From: Hyphomicrobiales bacterium
Lineage (GTDB): Bacteria; Pseudomonadota; Alphaproteobacteria; Rhizobiales; Devosiaceae
Reading direction: 5' to 3'
Assembly (NCBI GenBank): GCA_015487515.1
Contig: WFPQ01000351.1
Coordinates: 1-13,237, forward strand
DNA length: 13,237 bases
The position numbers and the translations under genes are program-made. Below are positions 8,179-13,237 of the stretch, piece after piece. Below the pieces are notes generated by a model. The model made no database searches, was not told the DNA's origin, and worked only from the letters and a program-made list of their open reading frames with translations. The stretch's first letter is position 1, and each line of letters opens with the position of its first letter.

Positions 8179-8510
8179 CGGGGACTGCGGGCCGCCAGGC
8201 TGTCGCCATCAAGGAATATCCGCCCCCCTTTTATCTTCAGTGCAAAGGTATTTGCCTGTCCCTCGTCGGCTCCCCGGGCCAGTCCGGTTTCCAGGTCTAT
8301 TACCCAGTTGTGCAAGGGGCAGGTCACCGATGTTCCATGCACCATTCCCTCGGACAGCGGTCCCTTCCTGTGGGGGCATTCATCATCTATGGCAAAGACC
8401 CGGTCATCTCCGGTCCGAAACACGGCGATACAGCCGGATCGGGTTTTGACCACCCTTGCCCCTCGTCTTGGGATATCGTTCAGTTCACCAATATCAATCC
8501 AGTTGCTCAT
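8175..8510 (-). CDS. nirD: Nitrite reductase small subunit / Rieske ferredoxin (NirD, NasG-like)
   Basis: A 111-residue Rieske-fold protein. The cluster ligands are complete: Cys45 and His47 in DECPHRKGP, and Cys64 and His67 in TCPLHNW, so it should hold a [2Fe-2S] centre. This differs from E. coli NirD, which has lost these residues, and resembles Paracoccus NasG, which carries electrons from the NADH-oxidising nitrite reductase to the nitrate reductase. The start at 8510 (MSNWIDIGEL) overlaps the nirB stop as ATGA; a longer frame upstream gives a proline-rich tail that overlaps nirB and is unlikely. Its stop overlaps the nasA start in the same way. No strong ribosome site is visible, so translation probably depends on coupling to nirB. 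Confidence 0.93.
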   Translation of the reverse strand: MSNWIDIGELNDIPRRGARVVKTRSGCIAVFRTGDDRVFAIDDECPHRKGPLSEGMVHGTSVTCPLHNWVIDLETGLARGADEGQANTFALKIKGGRIFLDGDSLAARSPR

Positions 8511-10951
8511 TGGGCCGGCACCATGCTCAGGTCCGCAAGGGCGTTCCATTTCTTCCGGCTGTATTCGGGTTTTGCCTGCTGGGCCCATGGGTCTTTCCGA
8601 TAGACCGACTGGGAAATCTCAAATCGTTCGCACAAGGCCCTGCGCTCTTTCAGATCATCAACCACCCGTTCCCTGACCCATTCCATGCCGACTTTTGCCA
8701 GCCATTTGTAGGGGCGGTGAAGATAGCGGGCGTTCTCCCGGTAAAGTTGTATGAAGGCCACGGTCAGGTCTATGGCTTCCTGCTCGCTGGCAACCTTGGC
8801 AAGTGTTTCCGTCTGTTTCAGTTCCATGCCGGCGGCCCCCCCTACACTGACTTCAAAGCCGCTGTCCACGCACATTATCCCCACATCCTTGCACGTGGCC
8901 TCGGCACAGTTTCTGGGGCAGCCCGAAACGGCCAGTTTCACCTTGTGGGGGGTCCAGCTTCCCCACAATATCTTTTCGAGTTTTATTCCAAGTCCTGTGC
9001 TGTCCTGGGTGCCAAAGCGGCAAAAGTCATTTCCCACGCAGGTTTTCACGGTGCGCAATCCTTTTGAATAGGCATGTCCCGAGACCATTCCGGCTGCGTT
9101 CAGGTCTTTCCAGATATGGGGCAGGTCTTCCTTTTTCACGCCCAGCAGATCTATCCGCTGGCCGCCGGTGACCTTGACAGCGGGAACATTGTATTTGTCG
9201 GCAGCCTCTGCAATGGCCCGCAATTCGTCCGGGGTTGTCATGCCGCCCCACATGCGGGGCATGACCGAATAGGTTCCGTCCTTTTGAATGTTGGCATGGT
9301 TGCGTTCATTCACCAGCCTGCTTTGTGCATCGTCTTCATATTCCAGCGGCCACTGGGCAATCAGGTAATAGTTCAGGGCAGGGCGGCACACATGGCATCC
9401 GCAAGAGCTTTTCCAGCCGGCTTCCTGCATCAGGGCTGGCATGGTTTTTATGGACTGGCTCTTTATCAGGCGCCGCACGTCTTCGTGGGTAAGATCGGTA
9501 CAGGCGCAGATCGGCTGGGTCTTGCTGATGGTGAAATCCTGTCCAAGGGTGCTGGCCAGGACCTGTTCCACCAGCCCCTTGCAGCTGCCGCACGAGGCCG
9601 AAGCCTTGGTGGTGGCCTTTACGGCATCAAGATCATCGGCTCCCTCCCTTATGGCCCTTATTATGTCTCCCTTGCAAACCCCGTTGCATCCGCATATTTC
9701 CCCATCATCATCCATGGCCTTTATCACGGCCAGCGGATCCATGGCCTTTTCCCCTTCGAAGGCGGGCCCAAAGATCAGCCTGTCGCGGATCGTGCTTATG
9801 TCCTCCCCCGATTTCAGCTTGGAAAAGAACCAGCTGCTGTCGGTGGTATCACCGTACATTACCGCGCCCGTTATCCGGTTGTCCCTGATGATCAGGCGCT
9901 TGTATATTCCAAGCCCCGGGTCGCGGAACACTATTTCTTCCCGATCCCCCCCCTGGGCGAAATCACCGACCGAAAACAGGTCGATTCCGGTCACCTTGAG
10001 TTTTGTCGAAACGGCCGGGGCAACGAATTTTGCCTTTTCCCCCACCAGCGTTCTTGCCAGTACCTTTGCCATGTCATAGAGGGGGGCGACCAGCCCGTAG
10101 ACTATATCGTCGTGCTCGGCACATTCTCCCAGGGCAAAAATATCCTTCCTTGAGGTTCGCATTTCATCATCCACCACGATGCCACGCTCGACGTGTATTC
10201 CCGCATCGGTGGCAAGGCGGGTTTCGGGGCGGATGCCGGCGGCCATTACCACCAGGTCCGCCTCGTAGGTCACATTGTCTTCCAGCAGTACCGCCTCGAC
10301 CCTGTCCCTGCCGACAATTGCGTTGGTATGGGCCTTGCAGACTATCTTTATGCCCCGTCCCTCCAGTTCCCTTTGCAGCAGATAGGCTGCGGCCGGGTCC
10401 AGTTGACGTTCCATCAGGTGCCCCATCAGATGCAGAACCGTAACATCCATGCCCTGACCGTTAAGGGCAGCGGCCGCTTCCAGGCCCAGGAGTCCGCCTC
10501 CGATCACGACTGCCTTTCCATTTTTTCTTCGGGCTGCCCTCAGCATTTCCTCCACATCATCCAGGTCGCGAAAGCCGACCACGCCGGGCAGGTCATTGCC
10601 TGATACGGGAATGAAGAAAGAGGCCGATCCGGTGGCGATCACCAGCTTGTCATATTCTGTCGTGCCCCCGGCGCTGACCACCAGCTTCTTAGCGGGATCT
10701 ATTTTGACCACCGTTTCGCCAAACCGGCAGTTTATGTTGTTTTTCTGATACCACTCGGTATCGTGGGTTATTATTTCCTCAAAACTCTTGTCGCCAGCCA
10801 GCACCGGTGAAAGCATGATGCGATTGTAATTTCCCCTTGGCTCGGCCCCGAACAGGGTCACGTCATAGCGCCCGGGATCAATTTGCAGGAGCTCTTCCAG
10901 CATTTTGCCGGATGCCATTCCGGCCCCTATGATGACAAGTTTTTCTTTCAC
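8507..10951 (-). CDS. nirB: NAD(P)H-dependent assimilatory nitrite reductase large subunit
   Basis: An 814-residue cytoplasmic siroheme enzyme that reduces nitrite to ammonium with NAD(P)H. The FAD/NAD module comes first (IIGAGMASGKM near residue 7, GGGLLGLEAA at 151-160, IFALGECAEH near 271). Two BFD-type [2Fe-2S] domains follow, with Cys420/422/454/457 and Cys482/484/519/522. The ferredoxin-like half domain and the siroheme/[4Fe-4S] site are at the C-terminal end, with ligands Cys638, Cys644, Cys678 and Cys682 (TCVGNDFCRFG and SGCPRNCAEATCKDVG). Length and domain order are normal for NirB. The start codon is GTG at 10951, preceded by AAGGAG seven bases upstream. It is the first gene of the operon and overlaps nirD by ATGA. 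The long leader upstream, described separately, suggests control beyond simple promoter strength. Confidence 0.96.
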   Translation of the reverse strand: MKEKLVIIGAGMASGKMLEELLQIDPGRYDVTLFGAEPRGNYNRIMLSPVLAGDKSFEEIITHDTEWYQKNNINCRFGETVVKIDPAKKLVVSAGGTTEYDKLVIATGSASFFIPVSGNDLPGVVGFRDLDDVEEMLRAARRKNGKAVVIGGGLLGLEAAAALNGQGMDVTVLHLMGHLMERQLDPAAAYLLQRELEGRGIKIVCKAHTNAIVGRDRVEAVLLEDNVTYEADLVVMAAGIRPETRLATDAGIHVERGIVVDDEMRTSRKDIFALGECAEHDDIVYGLVAPLYDMAKVLARTLVGEKAKFVAPAVSTKLKVTGIDLFSVGDFAQGGDREEIVFRDPGLGIYKRLIIRDNRITGAVMYGDTTDSSWFFSKLKSGEDISTIRDRLIFGPAFEGEKAMDPLAVIKAMDDDGEICGCNGVCKGDIIRAIREGADDLDAVKATTKASASCGSCKGLVEQVLASTLGQDFTISKTQPICACTDLTHEDVRRLIKSQSIKTMPALMQEAGWKSSCGCHVCRPALNYYLIAQWPLEYEDDAQSRLVNERNHANIQKDGTYSVMPRMWGGMTTPDELRAIAEAADKYNVPAVKVTGGQRIDLLGVKKEDLPHIWKDLNAAGMVSGHAYSKGLRTVKTCVGNDFCRFGTQDSTGLGIKLEKILWGSWTPHKVKLAVSGCPRNCAEATCKDVGIMCVDSGFEVSVGGAAGMELKQTETLAKVASEQEAIDLTVAFIQLYRENARYLHRPYKWLAKVGMEWVRERVVDDLKERRALCERFEISQSVYRKDPWAQQAKPEYSRKKWNALADLSMVPAQ

Positions 10952-10998
10952 CTGTGAACTCCTTCAGGGGTCATTTGGTCTCGTTCCATTGATGTTTT

Positions 10999-11040
10999 GG
11001 CAAAGGGCGAGTTTTCGCAAAGGGAATCTGTTCCTTTGCC
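10999..11040 (-). ncRNA. nirB mRNA leader with alternative stem-loops (possible ANTAR target)
   Basis: In the minus-strand transcript GCAAAGGA (11039-11032) pairs with TCCCTTTGC (11025-11017), with one bulged C, and encloses the hexaloop ACAGAT. An A at loop position 1 and a G at position 4 match the loop rule of RNAs bound by ANTAR proteins such as NasR and NasT. A second small stem, GCGA/TCGC (11018-11015 and 11010-11007), follows, but its loop lacks the G. Alternatively GGCAAAGG (11040-11033) can pair perfectly with CCTTTGCC (11006-10999), which excludes the first stem. No terminator U-run follows, so the classical attenuation layout is incomplete. Confidence 0.35.
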
Positions 11041-11060
11041 TGTTTGATTACTAGCGCCTG

Positions 11061-11119
11061 ATGGTGTTGCTGCATATTGCTAAGAATTCATGGGCCTGTT
11101 GCAAAATACGCAACACCAT
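11061..11119. promoter_or_regulatory. Dyad ATGGTGTTGC...GCAACACCAT, candidate LysR operator
   Basis: A perfect 10-bp inverted repeat has arms at 11061-11070 and 11110-11119. Inside it a third half-site at 11097-11102 forms a tighter palindrome with the right arm, TGTTGC-N7-GCAACA at 11097-11115. The core of that palindrome contains T-N11-A, the classical LysR-box pattern. It lies upstream of nirB and between the two divergent genes, where a LysR activator and autorepressor would bind. Confidence 0.45.
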
Positions 11120-11224
11120 GGCAATAAATGCCGGCAGGTCATGCATTGCGGCTTCGTTCTGCATGGATTGGTCCGCACGACCTGTCCTGATCATCATGTC
11201 CGGGGCATTCGGTTTCGGGATCTT

Positions 11225-11272
11225 GCGAGGTTTTTGCAAGGGTTTTGTAAAGGGGTTTTGCAAGGGGTTTTT
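11225..11272. repeat. Four imperfect G/T-rich tandem repeats abutting the LysR start
   Basis: Successive units read GCGAGGTTTTT, GCAAGGGTTTT, GTAAAGGGGTTTT and GCAAGGGGTTTTT (11, 11, 13 and 13 bp), ending five bases before ATG 11277. They occupy the place of the regulator's ribosome site, for which only AAGGGG at 11262-11267 is a weak candidate. Slippage or protein binding here could alter translation of the regulator. Confidence 0.7.
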
Positions 11273-11276
11273 GTAA

Positions 11277-12197
11277 ATGCGCCATCTTCTGGTTCTCAAA
11301 TATATTGAAAAAATCGCCAGGACCGGCTCCCTGCGCCGTGCTTCCGAGGAATTGGGTATTACCCCGTCGGCCCTTAACAGGCGTATCCTGAGCGTTGAGG
11401 AAGAACTGGGCGTGGAGATATTCGAGAGGCATCCTTCGGGAATGCGCCCCAACATTGCCGGGGAAATACTGCTCAAGCACATCCGGGATCAGATTGCCGA
11501 CATGGACAGGGTAAAGTCCCGCATTGCCGATTTGTCCAGCATGCGCACCGGCCACATGAACATTGCCGCCACCCGTGAGATCGTGCAGTTCTTTTTGCCG
11601 GACCTGATCAGGAATCACCTGGCGGAATTTCCTGCCGTCACCTTTGGGGTGAACCTGTTCGAGCGCGGCGGGGCCGAAGCTTCCTTGCGGGACAATTCCA
11701 ACGATATCGCAATCGTTTTCGAGCCCATCCACATCAATGACCTGCAAGTGGTCAGTTCGGTTGCCCAGACCCTTTATTGCATCATGGCCAGGGATCACCC
11801 CCTGGCCCGCAAGCAATCGGTAAAGATCTATGACTGCCCCGATTTTCCCCTGCTGCTTCCCAAGCGCCCCGAGGGCATTCGCAAGGTTCTTGACGGGGCG
11901 GCGGCCAGGGTCGGGCTTTCTCTCAAGCCGGCGGTTGAATCGAACAGTCTGGATCTGCTGCGCCTGATGTCAAGGGACAGCATGGCCCTGAGTTTTTCCC
12001 TTGCCATAAACTTAAGGCCCGACCTTGAAAAGGACAGGCTGGTTGCGGTTCCGGTTGATTTTCATGGGGCCCCGACCGGGCGCCTGGTCGCCGGCTATTT
12101 GCGGGGAAGGACCCTGCCGGTTGCCGCGGCCCGGTTTCTTGAAATCATCGACCGGGAACTCTCGCTTCGTTTCCCCGATCCGGTGGCCGGGGGTTGA
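11277..12197 (+). CDS. LysR-type transcriptional regulator beside the nitrate operon
   Basis: A 306-residue LysR-type regulator. The winged helix-turn-helix covers about residues 1-60 (IEKIARTGSLRRASEELGI, SALNRRILSVEEELGVEIFERH), followed by a typical co-inducer domain (for example NDIAIVFEPI, YCIMARDHPLAR and LLRLMSRDSMALSFS). The start is forced to 11277 or later because an in-frame TAA immediately precedes the ATG. The protein therefore begins almost directly at the first DNA-binding helix. It is divergent from nirB across 325 bp and convergent with the cysG-like gene, so regulation of the nitrate/nitrite operon is the natural guess. No close match to a named nitrate regulator such as NtcB, Nac or Cbl is claimed. 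Expression may be affected by the G/T-rich repeats that cover its ribosome-binding region. Confidence 0.9.
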   Translation: MRHLLVLKYIEKIARTGSLRRASEELGITPSALNRRILSVEEELGVEIFERHPSGMRPNIAGEILLKHIRDQIADMDRVKSRIADLSSMRTGHMNIAATREIVQFFLPDLIRNHLAEFPAVTFGVNLFERGGAEASLRDNSNDIAIVFEPIHINDLQVVSSVAQTLYCIMARDHPLARKQSVKIYDCPDFPLLLPKRPEGIRKVLDGAAARVGLSLKPAVESNSLDLLRLMSRDSMALSFSLAINLRPDLEKDRLVAVPVDFHGAPTGRLVAGYLRGRTLPVAAARFLEIIDRELSLRFPDPVAGG

Positions 12198-12226
12198 CAT
12201 GTCCGGGGCGGTTTCGGGCCAGGACG

Positions 12227-12246
12227 CTAAAAGGCTGATAAAAGCC
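12227..12246 (-). terminator. Weak candidate terminator downstream of the cysG-like gene
   Basis: On the minus strand GGCT-TTTATC-AGCC is followed directly by TTTT. The stem is only four base pairs, so it would be weak. It lies about 110 nt past the cysG-like stop, in the direction of its transcription. Confidence 0.25.
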
Positions 12247-12302
12247 CATGAAGGATCATGAAGGTTCATTGGTGTCCATTGTGGTTCCTTGGTGTCCATT
12301 GT
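12247..12302. repeat. Two short tandem repeats in the convergent spacer
   Basis: CATGAAGGAT and CATGAAGGTT (12247-12266) form a 10-bp tandem pair. It leads into GGTTCATTGGTGTCCATTGT (12263-12282) and GGTTCCTTGGTGTCCATTGT (12283-12302), a 20-bp tandem pair differing at one base. A third partial copy, GTCCATG, follows at 12310-12316. It forms a 7-bp inverted repeat with CATGGAC at 12346-12352, enclosing GCCCG-TTGCAAT-CGGGC (12319-12335). The repeats lie between the 3' ends of the LysR gene and the cysG-like gene and encode nothing obvious. Confidence 0.75.
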
Positions 12303-12356
12303 GATGTCAGTCCATGTTGCCCGTTGCAATCGGGCTGGCTGATGTCATGGACAGTT

Positions 12357-13237
12357 TCAGGTTCCGGTTGCGTCCAGCACCATATCCCTGTCATGGGAGG
12401 TTTTTGTTTCCGCCCCGTCTTTTGTGACGCCGGGCACCACCTCCACTTCGATGCCTGCATTTCTGGCAGTTCTTGAAAGTTTTTCAATGCTTTCAAGTCC
12501 TTCCCCATTGCCGCTTTTCAGCCATGCCACCACCTGTCCCGATCTGGCTGCCCCCAGGACAGGATGTTCGCCGTCCTGCAGGAATTTCACGTTTTCCCGT
12601 CCCCGTGCCGTCATTTCCCTGCCGGTGACATTGCCAGGGTGCTGCTTGTTGCCGACAGGGATTCTCCTGGCGTCACGCCGGGCCAGCTCCAGCACGTCCG
12701 GTTCGATATCGCTGTCATAAAAAATGATGTCAGCTTCCTGCAGCCTGTTCATGGCCCTTAATGTCAGCAGGTCCGAAGCGCCGGGGCCGGCCCCGATAAC
12801 GCTTATGTATCCCCTGTTGCCGTGTCCGGTGATTTTGCCCGTTTCCACGGCCCTTTTCATGACAGTTTTCATGGCCCTTTCGGCTTTTGCCAGGGTTCCC
12901 CTTGCATTTAGTCTTCTTGGTTTTTCTTCGAATACCCAGCGCCAGAACGGCCTCTGGCTTTTTGGTGCCATGCATTTTGCCACGTCCGGGCGCAGGTCTC
13001 CGGCCATGGCTGCCAGCCGGCCCAGTTGAGGTTCCAGCATTGTTTCTATCTGGCTCTTGATCTTTCTGGCCAGCACCGGGGCGCATCCTTCGGTTCCGAC
13101 GGCAACCACCACCGGGTCCCGGTCAACTATCGATGGGGTGAAGGCGCAGCACAGTTCCGGCTGATCGACCACGTTTGTCACTGCGCCCGCCTCCATGGCC
13201 ATTCCGTGGATTTTCCTGTCGGTTCCAGGGCACTGGC
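12357..13237 (-). CDS. cysG: Siroheme synthase (CysG-like), 5' end beyond window, truncated methyltransferase domain
   Basis: The frame is open to the window edge, so the NAD-binding N-terminus is missing. What remains begins in the precorrin-2 dehydrogenase/sirohydrochlorin ferrochelatase domain: TNVVDQPELCCAFTPSIVDR aligns with the CysG segment holding Asp104, and VAVGTEGCAPVLARK follows. At the position of E. coli Ser128 there is a threonine. A second domain begins near GYISVIGAGPGASDLLTLRA, the SUMT signature. It runs only to GIEVEVVPGVT, then ends in a short hydrophilic tail. The GGDPFIFGRGGEE region is replaced by WLKSGNGEGLESIEK, and the C-terminal half of SUMT is absent. The protein would supply siroheme to NirB through the dehydrogenase/chelatase half; uroporphyrinogen methylation probably needs a separate enzyme. 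The stop at 12357 faces the LysR gene 159 bp away. Confidence 0.85.
   Translation of the reverse strand, partial: QCPGTDRKIHGMAMEAGAVTNVVDQPELCCAFTPSIVDRDPVVVAVGTEGCAPVLARKIKSQIETMLEPQLGRLAAMAGDLRPDVAKCMAPKSQRPFWRWVFEEKPRRLNARGTLAKAERAMKTVMKRAVETGKITGHGNRGYISVIGAGPGASDLLTLRAMNRLQEADIIFYDSDIEPDVLELARRDARRIPVGNKQHPGNVTGREMTARGRENVKFLQDGEHPVLGAARSGQVVAWLKSGNGEGLESIEKLSRTARNAGIEVEVVPGVTKDGAETKTSHDRDMVLDATGT

Larger units (their letters stand above)
10952..11276. promoter_or_regulatory. Divergent nirB / LysR control region
   Basis: These 325 bp hold no convincing gene. Going from nirB toward the regulator they contain the nirB ribosome site (AAGGAG, 10964-10959) and a leader with alternative stem-loops (10999-11040). 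Then come a dyad built on ATGGTGTTGC (11061-11119), a stretch without recognisable signals (about 11120-11224), and four imperfect G/T-rich repeats reaching the LysR start (11225-11272). Variants of GCAAAGGG occur at both ends of the region. No sigma-54 element with correct GG-GC spacing was found, and no clean sigma-70 promoter for nirB. That would fit activator dependence. Confidence 0.6.

Noticed and set aside
7570..8676. Long plus-strand open frame opposite nasA, nirD and the end of nirB
   Set aside because: It spans three well-supported genes on the other strand and shows no recognisable fold; treated as a shadow.
9074..10153. Long plus-strand open frame opposite nirB
   Set aside because: It is antisense to conserved NirB domains, with no ribosome site or family features.
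11051..11190. Small minus-strand frame ending in the nirB upstream region (about 30-46 residues, hydrophobic)
   Set aside because: It overlaps the dyad operator candidate, has no ribosome site, and its longer form runs antisense into the LysR gene. A leader peptide cannot be excluded but is unsupported.
10952..11224. Sigma-54 promoter for nirB
   Set aside because: Several GG and GC pairs occur, but none has the required 10-nt spacing in a TGGCAC-N5-TTGC context.
12319..12335. GC hairpin GCCCG-TTGCAAT-CGGGC as intrinsic terminator
   Set aside because: The stem is perfect but only 5 bp, and there is no T-run on either side.
1..13237. Mobile element, CRISPR array, tRNA or rRNA gene
   Set aside because: No transposase or integrase frame, no regularly spaced direct repeats and no tRNA-like or rRNA-like segment was recognised. 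The repeats present are short and local.

Overview
The window comes from a GC-rich bacterial chromosome, most likely a proteobacterium and possibly an alphaproteobacterium. The assignment rests on the glutathione-dependent enzyme, a Paracoccus-like assimilatory nitrate/nitrite operon whose NirD keeps its Rieske ligands, two LysR-type regulators and a fused CysG-type siroheme protein. No 16S rRNA, tRNA or phage gene is present to fix the lineage, and no insertion sequence or CRISPR array was seen.

Left part (110-4195): a LysR-type regulator on the minus strand faces a four-gene plus-strand operon. The operon encodes a small NADP-binding F420-reductase-like protein, a DoxX membrane protein, a YqjG/ECM4-type glutathionyl-hydroquinone reductase and a LigB-type extradiol dioxygenase related to YgiD. 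The last two genes overlap by ATGA. Together they look like a quinone/hydroquinone/catechol detoxification module resembling the E. coli yqjF-yqjG neighbourhood, with a ring-cleaving dioxygenase and an NADP-binding protein added.

Middle part (4269-10951): a tightly overlapping minus-strand operon in the order nirB, nirD, nasA, narK covers nitrate assimilation. NarK moves nitrate/nitrite, NasA reduces nitrate to nitrite, and NirBD reduces nitrite to ammonium with NADH or NADPH. NirD keeps all four Rieske [2Fe-2S] ligands and NasA carries a C-terminal BFD-type [2Fe-2S] domain. No separate NADH-dependent electron-transfer subunit for NasA is encoded, so NirB and NirD may feed both reductases.

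Right part (10952-13237): a 325-bp divergent intergenic region separates nirB from a second LysR-type regulator. It holds a nirB leader able to form alternative hairpins, one with an ACAGAT loop reminiscent of ANTAR-protein targets. It also holds a 10-bp dyad, and G/T-rich repeats that run up to the regulator's start codon. Beyond the regulator is a short region with tandem repeats. Then comes the 3' part of a CysG-like siroheme synthase gene, cut by the window edge. Its methyltransferase domain stops half-way, so it probably supplies siroheme to NirB only through its dehydrogenase/ferrochelatase half.

The most noteworthy points are the regulatory architecture of the nirB/LysR intergenic region, the truncated methyltransferase half of CysG, and the composition of the quinone-detoxification operon. 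None amounts to a clearly new defence or mobile system.
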